Shown piece after piece: positions 40,404 through 47,684 of a DNA stretch of 64,000 nucleotides. Below the pieces are notes generated by a model. The model made no database searches. It was given only the letters and a program-made list of their open reading frames with translations, and was not told where the DNA came from. A program made the position numbers and the translations under genes. The number at the start of each line of letters is the position of its first letter. Position 1 is the stretch's first letter. The stretch is from Streptomyces sp. MMBL 11-1. GTDB lineage: Bacteria; Actinomycetota; Actinomycetes; Streptomycetales; Streptomycetaceae. The stretch lies in NCBI RefSeq assembly GCF_028622875.1, contig NZ_CP117710.1, forward strand, positions 124,001 to 188,000, read 5' to 3'.

Positions 40404-42377
40404 ATGCACCACCATGTTGGCCGCCTGATCGCCAACCGCTACCGGATCACCGAACCGGCCTCACCGGGCGACGATGCAGCCGGTTTCCTCGCCACCGACG
40501 AGCGGCAGGCCACCGAAGTCACCGTGCTCGTCCGCCCCTACGCCCTGCCCGAGGTACTCATACCCGACGACTCCCACCGGTACGGGCCCCGCACCGATCG
40601 GGCACCGTGGGAAGCGGCGAAGATCACCGACATCGTGCGGGTGGTCACCCAACTGCCCGAGCACAAGCACGTCGGCGTACTTCGCGATGCCGCCGCCGAC
40701 GGCGACCTCGTGTGGCTCGTCCAGGAGCGCATCGCCCCGGGCGAACCGCTATCCCGAACACTGACCCGCGGTCCGGCCGACCCGCATCGCGCTGCGGAGA
40801 TCGCGCACGACCTTCTGCGGGGCCTACGGCACCTGCACCGGCGCGGCTGGCACCACGGCAACATCACGCCGCAGACCGTCTGGCTCGACGACTACGGCAA
40901 CGCCATTCTCACCGGCCTGGATCAGGCCGTTCTCGACGACCTGGTCTGCGGGATTCCCCGCAGCATGCCTCAACCGCCCGCCCCGCCACCCGCAGTCACC
41001 GGACCCGGCTTCCGCACGCCACCGCAGCCCGCCGCCACCGCACCCCCGGTCGCCGTACGGCCGGGAGCAATCGGCGGGATCGCGGGCGGCGTACGCGCCG
41101 ACGCCTTCCGCGGCACCGGCGCCGGACCACGGGCGGCCGTTGCCCGGCCCCGGCCGCACACCGAAGCCGCACCCCCCGAACCGGCCACGCCCGCGGCTCG
41201 CCCGCCGCTCACCCCGCTGGAGGCCGGCCGCGCGCAGCAGCTCCGCATGATCACGGTGGGATACGTGGTGGAGCGGTGGGCGCCCGAGCAGGCGCTCCTC
41301 CTCAGCGACGCAACGCCCGTCATACCGCCGGTCGGCCCGTCAACCGACCTCTGGGCACTGGGCGCCCTGCTGTTCAGGGCCGTGACGGGAGGCCCGCCAT
41401 ACCCTGAACTCCATGACACAGCCGAGCTGCTGGACATGGTCCGCTCCGAGCCGCCCGCCTACGCGGAGGACACCGGTGCCCTGCGGCCACTGATCGAACA
41501 GCTCCTCTGCTCCGACCCCCTCAAGCGCCCGAGTACCGAGGAGCTGCTGCGCTGGATCGCCTCCATAGCGCGTGACGCCCCAGAGCCCACCACGGTCGCC
41601 CCCGCCCGGGAACCCGCTCCGCCCCCTGGGACCAGCCTGGTTCTGCGCTTCCGCGGGCACCTCGTACGACGGAGCAGAAAAGCCATGCCCCCGTCACGGC
41701 CTGTTCGCCGCCGGGCCCGTCATCGACGGCCCGACTCACGTCTACGGATCCCGCCACGAACCGTCTGCCTCATCACGCTCACCGCGGCCACGGCCCTCAC
41801 CTTCAGCGTCTACACCAGCACCCGGGCCCCTGGCCCCAACCACGCACCCGCCGACGACCGGCATCTCCCGCCGCAACCCTCGGCCCCCGGACCGTCGCCT
41901 GATACCCAGCCGGTCGTCCGTGACCCGGCCGGCTTCAGCATCGCCACCGCCCCCGGCGCCCACCGGCACGCCACACCACGCACAGTCGAGTACCGGCACA
42001 ACGGGATCACCATCACTGTCGTGCCGGGGCACGACACCTTGCACCCCAGCGAATCGCCGCTCGACTACCAGAGACGGCAGCCGGAACTCGCCGCCGTCCG
42101 AGCCGACCCCGAAAGCACAGCCTCCGGACTGCGCCTCACCACGATCGGCCAAGGCGGCACCATCGCCGAAGGCACCTACCGGTTCTCTCCCGACGTCGGT
42201 CCGCCGACCTACCTACGCAACCGGGTCAATGTCCTCGGCGGCAAACTCCACGTCCTCCTGGTCTCCGGACCTGTCGCTCGCCACGAGCAGATCGACGCCG
42301 CATACCTCCAGGCAGCCGAGTCCTATGAGCCCACACTCCTAGAACAACAGCCCGCGCGGCGCGCGGCCCCCTCCTAG
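40404..42377 (+). CDS. Membrane-anchored Ser/Thr pseudokinase
   Basis: The 657-residue protein has a protein-kinase-like N-terminal part: the catalytic-loop region reads 'RGWHHGNITPQTVWLDDYGN', with His-Gly-Asn where HRD is expected, and the DFG position reads 'AILTGLD'. The lobe after a Pro-rich insertion is partly conserved ('PSTDLWALGALLFRAVTGGP', 'LIEQLLCSDPLKRPSTEELL'). One transmembrane segment ('TVCLITLTAATALTFSVY') is followed by an extracellular domain of about 190 residues. Missing catalytic residues suggest it is inactive or scaffolding. GAGAGGAG precedes ATG 40404. It is the last gene before the hairpin at 42408. Confidence 0.82.
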   Translation: MHHHVGRLIANRYRITEPASPGDDAAGFLATDERQATEVTVLVRPYALPEVLIPDDSHRYGPRTDRAPWEAAKITDIVRVVTQLPEHKHVGVLRDAAADGDLVWLVQERIAPGEPLSRTLTRGPADPHRAAEIAHDLLRGLRHLHRRGWHHGNITPQTVWLDDYGNAILTGLDQAVLDDLVCGIPRSMPQPPAPPPAVTGPGFRTPPQPAATAPPVAVRPGAIGGIAGGVRADAFRGTGAGPRAAVARPRPHTEAAPPEPATPAARPPLTPLEAGRAQQLRMITVGYVVERWAPEQALLLSDATPVIPPVGPSTDLWALGALLFRAVTGGPPYPELHDTAELLDMVRSEPPAYAEDTGALRPLIEQLLCSDPLKRPSTEELLRWIASIARDAPEPTTVAPAREPAPPPGTSLVLRFRGHLVRRSRKAMPPSRPVRRRARHRRPDSRLRIPPRTVCLITLTAATALTFSVYTSTRAPGPNHAPADDRHLPPQPSAPGPSPDTQPVVRDPAGFSIATAPGAHRHATPRTVEYRHNGITITVVPGHDTLHPSESPLDYQRRQPELAAVRADPESTASGLRLTTIGQGGTIAEGTYRFSPDVGPPTYLRNRVNVLGGKLHVLLVSGPVARHEQIDAAYLQAAESYEPTLLEQQPARRAAPS

Positions 42378-42407
42378 TCCGCAGAAACTCGCACCCGGGA
42401 ATAAACA

Positions 42408-42437
42408 GCGCCGCCGGAGAGCCAACCCTGGCGGCGC
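42408..42437 (+). terminator. Hairpin terminator of the long operon
   Basis: GCGCCGCC (42408-42415) and GGCGGCGC (42430-42437) form a perfect 8-bp stem with a 14-base loop, 30 bases after the pseudokinase stop. The following bases are AT-rich but have no T tract. Position makes it the likely end of the transcript that begins near 18.4 kb. Confidence 0.65.
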
Positions 42438-42505
42438 AATTCGCTATTCCTGAATATGGAAACTCGACACCGAGAAGGGCAATTGACACAGTTCCGCCGA
42501 TTCGA

Positions 42506-42535
42506 TTGACGAGCCCATTTGCAGACCCCTAACGT
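42506..42535 (+). promoter_or_regulatory. Candidate sigma70-type promoter
   Basis: TTGACG at 42506-42511 and TAACGT at 42530-42535 are separated by 18 bases in a locally AT-rich stretch. A second TTGACA lies at 42483-42488. This could drive the Ntn-hydrolase gene at 42842 through a leader of about 300 bases. Confidence 0.4.
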
Positions 42536-42594
42536 TGCCCGGAGTGTGCGAACAAGGGGCTACGTAAAAGGCAGTTGGCAGGAGCAGCCAAGGC

Positions 42595-42648
42595 GCGGAC
42601 CATCACCCCCGAGGGAGTCACGAAGCTCTCCCGCCGGGGATGGTCCGC
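42595..42648 (+). repeat. Nested inverted repeat in the leader of the gene at 42842
   Basis: GCGGACCATC (42595-42604) pairs with GATGGTCCGC (42639-42648), and inside it GGGAG (42613-42617) pairs with CTCCC (42628-42632). In RNA this gives a long, nearly closed stem-loop. It could be a cis-regulatory RNA element or a terminator of an upstream transcript, or a remnant of a mobile element; I cannot tell which. Confidence 0.45.
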
Positions 42649-42841
42649 CTCGATCGGCTGATCGTCCCCCCGCGCCACAACCTGTTCCTGCCCCTTACAG
42701 AGCTTCTGCAGACCATTTCCCCGCCAAGCGCAGTCCACCGCGCCGCCCCGACCGCACCAAATGGGAATCGGACATCCGTCTGGCCGATCGGCCAGACGCC
42801 ACCGTGCTCTCTGCCCCCACCTTCTCCTGCTTGGAGGCCGG

Positions 42842-43384
42842 ATGACCGTCATCGTCGGACTCGTCCACAAGAACCGCGTCCACCTCGGAGCCGACTCCGC
42901 CGGCGTCTCCGGCCTTCAACTCACGGTCCGCGCCGACCGCAAGGCATTCCGGAACGGCCCGTACGTCATGGGCTTCACCAGCAGCTTCCGAATGGGCCAG
43001 TTGCTCCGCTACGCCTTCCAGCCCCCGCCCCCCACCGGCGATCTCCACGGCTTCATGGTCACCACCTGGACCGACGCCCTTCGGACCTGCCTCAAGGACG
43101 GCGGCTGGGCCCGCCGTGACAGCGAGCAGGAACAGGCCGGAACGTTCCTTGTGGGCGTACAGGGAAAGCTGTTCAGCGTCTGGGACGATTACCAGGTCGC
43201 TGAGCACGCCGACGGCTACGCCGCAGTCGGCTGCGGAGACGAACTCGCCCTCGGCGCCCTCCACGCCACCGCCCACCTTGGTATGGCCCCGCGAGCACGC
43301 CTCACCGCCGCCCTCGCCGCAGCCGACCACCACAGCGCCGGAGTCACCGGCCCCTACGCCTACGCCAGCACCCTCAAGCAGTAG
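42842..43384 (+). CDS. Proteasome-like Ntn-hydrolase family protein
   Basis: The 180-residue protein starts MTVIVGLVHKNRVHLGADSA, so removal of Met would expose Thr as the N-terminal nucleophile, as in proteasome beta/HslV-type Ntn-hydrolases. Further segments ('LTVRADRKAFRNGPYVMGFT', 'AVGCGDELALGALHATAHLG') fit that fold, with a Lys following the Asp in 'ADRK' as a possible catalytic Lys. Actinobacterial relatives occur in prophage-like and accessory regions. GGAGG sits ahead of ATG 42842. Substrate unknown. Confidence 0.8.
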   Translation: MTVIVGLVHKNRVHLGADSAGVSGLQLTVRADRKAFRNGPYVMGFTSSFRMGQLLRYAFQPPPPTGDLHGFMVTTWTDALRTCLKDGGWARRDSEQEQAGTFLVGVQGKLFSVWDDYQVAEHADGYAAVGCGDELALGALHATAHLGMAPRARLTAALAAADHHSAGVTGPYAYASTLKQ

Positions 43385-43704
43385 TGGCGGAGACCTGGGA
43401 CACCGACCCCGACCAGCTCGCCAGAACGGGCCTGGCCACAGGGCCAGGCCCGCAGGTACTGGTGCATTCCAGGCGCCGGCCTCGGCGTCGGCTGACCTGT
43501 GGCGCAGCACGGGGACGTGGTGGAGGTAGCAGATGATGGGGATCCTGGCCTCAGAGCTCTCCGGGAGGACTTGTTGGTTGAGCATGGCCGCAAGCCGAAG
43601 GCGGTCACCACCATCGATGTTCTGGGGTATCGGCTACCGGGAGGGGGCGCCCGCGGCGGGCCTCAGTGGGCGGGCGTTCACCCTGCCCCAGGGGAGGTGA
43701 CATC
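43385..43704. other. Intergenic region, no recognised gene
   Basis: Frames open on both strands here have weak composition and no recognisable domain. A plus-strand frame reads 'LVEHGRKPKAVTTIDVLGYR' near 43570-43640, which might be debris of an older gene, but I cannot name it. Confidence 0.45.
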
Positions 43705-44370
43705 GTGGCCGCGCTAACGAGCGATGCTCCCTTCGTCGCGATGACATTCGTGGTGATCGACTTCGAGGGCCTCACCCCCGCCGGGCGTCCCGCCGAGCCG
43801 ATCGAGGTCGCAGCCCTCGCGCTGCGCACACGGGAGGGCCGATTGGTGGAAGTCGGCCGGTACGAGGCGTTGATGCGGCCACCTGCCGACGTGCCCGTGA
43901 CCGCGCGGGACGTGCAGCTCAAGGGCATTACCCAGCGGATGCTCGACTCGGCGGCTTCCGCTGCCGAGGTGATGGCGCGGCTCGACGCGCGGCTGACGGC
44001 TCCGCCGTACCGCCTAGTCGCCCACCACGCCTCTACAGAAGCCGGAATCATCGCCCGCCAGGCCGCCCACTGTCCCGTACTCGCTTCGACTCCGCTCCTG
44101 GACACCTTGCGTCTGGCTAGGGTTGTCCTGCCCGGACTCCGCTCCTACGGGCTGGACAGTCTGCTGCGCTACTTCGGCATTCCTACGCCTGCCGGCCGGC
44201 ATCGGGCAATGCCGGATGTAGAGGTGACCTCCGAGGTGCTGAGCCGACTGCTGGCCGACGGTGTCGCCGCGGCACGATGGAGCACTCTCCTCGAACTCGA
44301 TATCGCCGGCGGCCTGCAGCCCGTACGGCCGCCCACGGCACCCGGAGCCGAACAGGATGCCTTGTTCTGA
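43705..44370 (+). CDS. DnaQ-like 3'-5' exonuclease (DEDDh family)
   Basis: The 221-residue protein has DEDDh exonuclease motifs: 'FVVIDFEGLTPAGRPAEPIE' (ExoI, D and E), 'LVAHHASTEAGIIARQAA' (ExoII, with Ser-Thr-Glu in place of the usual Asp-containing segment), and 'GIPTPAGRHRAMPDVEVTSE' (ExoIII, H and D). It would trim DNA or RNA 3' ends, with metal ions held by the acidic residues; the altered ExoII may reduce activity. GGGGAGG precedes the GTG at 43705. Confidence 0.8.
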   Translation: MAALTSDAPFVAMTFVVIDFEGLTPAGRPAEPIEVAALALRTREGRLVEVGRYEALMRPPADVPVTARDVQLKGITQRMLDSAASAAEVMARLDARLTAPPYRLVAHHASTEAGIIARQAAHCPVLASTPLLDTLRLARVVLPGLRSYGLDSLLRYFGIPTPAGRHRAMPDVEVTSEVLSRLLADGVAAARWSTLLELDIAGGLQPVRPPTAPGAEQDALF

Positions 44371-44528
44371 CCGTCGGCCACAACGTCCGCGCAGCCGACA
44401 CCAGCGTCTAAGGAACCAGTTCCCGGAGCCCTGCGCACCGGACCGGTGGCATACCGGCGTCGCGGGGCGATGCCCAGGTGTCAGGGCTTGGTGCACAAAT
44501 TGGCTGTTCGGCTGCTGGATGGTTCCGG

Positions 44529-44960
44529 TTACAGCTCGGCCAGCTCACCGCGCGTGATGGCGTCCCGCAGTACGGAGGAGATCTCGGGGGGCATGAGGTT
44601 GAGCTTCGCGATGGCTTCCGTGGTCAGGGGCACTTCTTCGAGGAAGTATTCGCCGCGGTCGTCCCTTTGGAACTCGGGACCGGTGCGGTCGGCGAAGTTC
44701 CACCTCTCGATCCGCGCCAGGTAGAAGACCTCCTTCTCCCCCGCCGGGTTCTGCAGTTCGTGGAAAGGCCGTACAAGGTCGGCGTCGCCTGCGATCTCTT
44801 CCCGGATCTCGCGCAGGAGGGCGTCCTCGGGGCTGGCGTCCCTGTCCTCGACCCCGCCGCCGACGACGACCCAGTAGGGGGCGGCACCGGGCCTGACGCG
44901 CTTCATGAACAGCGTCGCGCCGGCGGAGGTGATGAGGATGGCGCGTACGCGCTGTTTCAC
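44529..44960 (-). CDS. Nudix hydrolase
   Basis: The 143-residue protein has a complete Nudix box, 'GGGVEDRDASPEDALLREIR' followed by EEIAGD, within a single-domain Nudix fold starting 'RVRAILITSAGATLFMKRVR'. Members hydrolyse nucleoside diphosphates linked to another moiety; the substrate here is not apparent. The GTG start at 44960 is next to the remains of an SDR gene on the same strand. Confidence 0.9.
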   Translation of the reverse strand: MKQRVRAILITSAGATLFMKRVRPGAAPYWVVVGGGVEDRDASPEDALLREIREEIAGDADLVRPFHELQNPAGEKEVFYLARIERWNFADRTGPEFQRDDRGEYFLEEVPLTTEAIAKLNLMPPEISSVLRDAITRGELAEL

Positions 44961-44993
44961 GGCTGGGCCTTTCGGTGGTGCGAGTGGGGTCGG

Positions 44994-45300
44994 TCAGTGC
45001 AGGAGCCAACCGCCGTCGATGTGCAGGGACTGGCCGATGGTGAACGAGGCGGATGGTCCCGCCAGGAAGACGATGGCGGCGGCGACGTCGTCGGGCTGGC
45101 CCCGGCGGGGACGCACTCGCGGGCGATCTGCTGCTCGGGCGGTACCCACTGGTGGGCGGGGAGGGTGTCTTCGGCGTCGGCCTGGATGGCTCTGGGGACG
45201 ACAGTGTTCACGCAGATGCCGTCCAGGCGTACGAGCAGCGACTGCGCCATCACCGTCGCGGCCGGTGGTGTCCTCGCGGTCCGCCGGACCGGGGCTGCTC
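44994..45300 (-). pseudogene. Decayed short-chain dehydrogenase (SDR) fragment
   Basis: The minus strand encodes 'MAQSLLVRLDGICVNTVVPR', matching the SDR region after the catalytic Lys, and then in another frame 'PDDVAAAIVFLAGPSASFTI' and 'GQSLHIDGGWLLH', the typical SDR C-terminus. A frameshift lies near 45120. The N-terminal Rossmann fold and catalytic Tyr-x-x-x-Lys are missing, so this is a truncated, frameshifted pseudogene. Confidence 0.75.
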
Positions 45301-45396
45301 GACCACAGCTCCAGCTGGGCATCTCCCTGTTCCCGTTCGTCCGCCTGCCAGGAGGCAGGCGTTTCTGTGCGGTCGCTCCCCGGGGATACGGATACG

Positions 45397-45441
45397 GTGA
45401 AGCGCGTCTCCCCCAGGTGGAATGGGGGAGACGGGCTTCAC
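45397..45441 (-). terminator. Long hairpin terminator after the DUF397 gene
   Basis: GTGAAGCGCGTCTCCCCC (45397-45414) pairs with GGGGGAGACGGGCTTCAC (45424-45441) over 18 bases with one mismatch and a nine-base loop. It lies just beyond the stop of the DUF397 gene (45458) on the minus strand, and could also stop transcription of the decayed SDR region. Confidence 0.75.
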
Positions 45442-45457
45442 CCGGGCGGCCGGTCTG

Positions 45458-45694
45458 TCAGATGCCGAACGCACCCGCCTTGAGACCGGTCGTGAAGGCC
45501 GTGAACGCCGCTTCGGGAACGAGCAGCGCCGGGCCCCCGGGGTTCTTGGAGTCCCTGACGCCTCGCTGGCCGGCCGACGGGGCGGTGGTGAGATCAGCGA
45601 CCTCTACGCACTGGCCTTCGTTGCCCCCGCTGTATGAGGACTTCCTCCATACGGCGCCTCGGAGTTCCGGGGGTGTCAGGTTGTTGGTGGTCAC
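45458..45694 (-). CDS. DUF397-domain protein
   Basis: The 78-residue protein is a DUF397 member: 'AVWRKSSYSGGNEGQCVEVA' and 'VRDSKNPGGPALLVPEAAFT' are the family hallmarks. These small proteins pair with DUF5753 regulators in Streptomyces and act with them as regulatory pairs related to BldB/AbaA-type loci. GTG 45694 overlaps the stop of the regulator gene by four bases. Confidence 0.93.
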   Translation of the reverse strand: MTTNNLTPPELRGAVWRKSSYSGGNEGQCVEVADLTTAPSAGQRGVRDSKNPGGPALLVPEAAFTAFTTGLKAGAFGI

Positions 45695-46545
45695 TGTTGC
45701 AGTCCTTCCAGGTACTGATGGAGAACATCCCGCGATTTGTCGACGGGACGAGAGATGTCGGCGATGGCGGCGAAGTCCTTCTCCAGGAACCCCACCTGCT
45801 GCGCGTCTTCGGTGTGGTTCCCGCCCATGGGGCTGTCGGTGCTGGCGACCTTCGCCCACGGGTGCTTGAAGGACATGATGGTGATGGCGCCGTTGGACCC
45901 GTAGGTGGGGTGCGCGGTGAGGGGGATGAGCTGGAGTTCGATGTTCGGCATCGCCGAGAGGTCGAGCAGCCTGAGGATCTGGTCGCGCATGAGGGCGGGA
46001 CCGGACTCGAAGGTGGCGTGGAGGGCCGATTCCGGCACGAGGGCGTGGAGTCGGTCCACCTTGTTGAGGACGATCTGCCGGGCCTGGCGGATCGCGACAA
46101 GCATCTCCGCGTGCTCGGCCGATACAGCGGTGGGCGCGCGGGTGATCATCTCCCGGACGTAGCCGGGCGACTGCAGCAGGCCTGGCAGGATCGCCGGGTG
46201 GTGGATCTGCAGTTCGCGGGCGTCGGATTCCAGCTCGATGAAGTCCAGGTAGTTCTGGCCGATGCTCCCCGCATACGGCTTCCACCAGGCAGAGCTCAGC
46301 GGCTCCTCTGCTGCCCGGGCTACTTCTTCGACCGCCTCGGGGTCGTCGACGCCGACGATGTCGGCGAGCTTGCGGATGTCGGCGGCCGAGATCCTGTACG
46401 TGCCGGTCAAGATGCGGCTCAAGCGGGTTCCGTCCCACTGCATCTGCTTGGCGATGTCACCGGCCTTGGCTGTTCCGATCCACCGACGCAGCTGACCGCC
46501 AACTCTGCGCCGTTTAAGCGTCGGTGTCGCACGTTTCTGCGTCAT
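45691..46545 (-). CDS. XRE-family regulator with DUF5753 domain
   Basis: The 284-residue protein has an N-terminal HTH ('GGQLRRWIGTAKAGDIAKQM', 'DGTRLSRILTGTYRISAADI') and a DUF5753 domain ('YLDFIELESDARELQIHHPA', 'ILPGLLQSPGYVREMITRAP', 'QILRLLDLSAMPNIELQLIP'). It is the usual partner of the DUF397 protein that follows. The ATG at 46545 is followed by a short Arg-rich leader. It is divergent from the gene at 46813. Confidence 0.92.
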   Translation of the reverse strand: MTQKRATPTLKRRRVGGQLRRWIGTAKAGDIAKQMQWDGTRLSRILTGTYRISAADIRKLADIVGVDDPEAVEEVARAAEEPLSSAWWKPYAGSIGQNYLDFIELESDARELQIHHPAILPGLLQSPGYVREMITRAPTAVSAEHAEMLVAIRQARQIVLNKVDRLHALVPESALHATFESGPALMRDQILRLLDLSAMPNIELQLIPLTAHPTYGSNGAITIMSFKHPWAKVASTDSPMGGNHTEDAQQVGFLEKDFAAIADISRPVDKSRDVLHQYLEGLQQ

Positions 46546-46812
46546 GGACGCAGTTTGACACGGCGATGACGCACGGGACCACGCCCAGCAGTCCCGGTTT
46601 TTGGCAAATCACCTCACACACTTGCGCCCAGACCGCCAAAAGGAGCAAGCTAGCGGTGTGGCGGACGCTGACTGTCCATCAAGTCATGATCATTCGTGAC
46701 GCACAGTCGCCTCCGTCGTGATCCGGGCCGCGTCGCCGGCCCAGCGGAGTCCCGCCCTCCCACCCCCGCGTGGGCGGGACTCCGCTCCCCTTCCGACGAA
46801 GCCGAGGCTGTG

Positions 46813-47328
46813 ATGAGCCAGAGCACCACCCGCGCCTCCAGTGCCCCAGCCACCTGGATGGATCTCGACAACGAACGCATCCGGGCGTTCCGGCCCGATC
46901 TCCCCCGGGTCACACCGGACCGGAGCGTCCAGCTCATGAGGCTCCGTAAAGAGCAGGTGGGGCGCCGACTCGCGGCATTGAGGGCCTGCGGCCGTACCCC
47001 CCGGATCGTCCTGTATGCCCGTACGGTGAACGGACAGACCCCCGTTCGGTCCCTGACCGCCGCCCGCAGCTTCGCGGAGCGCATGGCCTGGCAGGTCGGC
47101 CGCGACCAGGAGTTCACCGACTGCCTCAGCCTGACCGAAGTTGAGGACCGTCTTGGCTGGCTGCGCATGAAGCAGCGGCTCGCGAGCGGATTCCTCGACG
47201 GCATCGTGGCCATCACCCGGTCCGACGTCAGTCCGCATCTCAACGTCTATGAGCGCGAGTTGGACTGGCTCACTCTGCACGGCGGCTTCATCGCCCTCGT
47301 GCACGCCGAGACCGTCGTGCCGCAGTGA
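46813..47328 (+). CDS. Resolvase-like hypothetical protein
   Basis: The 171-residue protein resembles a reduced resolvase N-terminal domain: 'PRIVLYARTVNGQTPVRSLT', 'ARSFAERMAWQVGRDQEFTD', 'KQRLASGFLDGIVAITRSDV' and 'YERELDWLTLHGGFIALVHA'. The catalytic Ser expected near the first strand is absent (Thr is nearby), so recombinase activity is unlikely. Such stand-alone proteins are scattered in Streptomyces and their function is unknown. The ATG at 46813 has only a weak GAGG upstream; the open frame continues to 46696. Confidence 0.65.
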   Translation: MSQSTTRASSAPATWMDLDNERIRAFRPDLPRVTPDRSVQLMRLRKEQVGRRLAALRACGRTPRIVLYARTVNGQTPVRSLTAARSFAERMAWQVGRDQEFTDCLSLTEVEDRLGWLRMKQRLASGFLDGIVAITRSDVSPHLNVYERELDWLTLHGGFIALVHAETVVPQ

Positions 47329-47684
47329 GACCGCCCTCCCCGACACAGAGCCGCTTCGAGGGCCCCGGCCCACCGTCGAGCCCCCGCACGTCCTGACCGA
47401 AGCCAGACCCTGCGACCACCGGTCCGCGGGCCACTCGCGTCACCTCTCACCGAAGACTCCCGCCCCGGCCTGCTGCCGGACACACCTGTGCCACAAGGGC
47501 GCAGGTCACGGGGCGGGGTTCCACCTTCCCGCCCAGGCACGGCCAGGCGACCGCACGACCAGGCTTCTCGCCCCTCGGCGGAATGACAGCCGTGACCTGG
47601 CCGGGAAGCAGAAGAGTGCCTCGCCCCGAAAGGCGACACCCTGCGCAGTCTTCTCATCGCCGCTCAATGTCGAAGGGCACGTTC
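47329..47684. other. Upstream region of the biosynthetic cluster
   Basis: These 356 bases contain no recognised gene and separate the resolvase-like gene from the first gene of the cluster. It is the natural place for a cluster promoter. I see no clear repeats or consensus promoter, and no pathway-specific regulator gene lies next to it. Confidence 0.5.

Larger units (their letters stand above)
42378..42841 (+). other. Intergenic region with terminator, promoter and hairpin
   Basis: No gene is recognised in these 464 bases. In order it holds the end of the long run, a GC-rich terminator-like hairpin, an unusually AT-rich stretch (about 42430-42540) with two TTGACA-like hexamers, and a nested hairpin upstream of the Ntn-hydrolase gene at 42842. 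These are given as separate features. Confidence 0.6.

Noticed and set aside
40286..41407. Open frame from GTG 40286 overlapping the pseudokinase gene
   Set aside because: It begins with a GTGA overlap but soon becomes an Arg-rich shadow of the kinase gene in another frame.
42695..43585. Minus-strand 296-codon open frame opposite the Ntn-hydrolase gene
   Set aside because: Shadow composition; the plus-strand gene has GGAGG and a recognisable Ntn-hydrolase N-terminus.
43499..43717. Small plus-strand ORF before the exonuclease gene
   Set aside because: No ribosome binding site and no recognisable family, and it overlaps the well-supported exonuclease start; kept only as a note in the gap entry.
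46813..47328. Active serine recombinase and thus an integrative element
   Set aside because: The protein is resolvase-like but lacks the catalytic Ser and the large C-terminal domain, and I found no attachment-site repeats.
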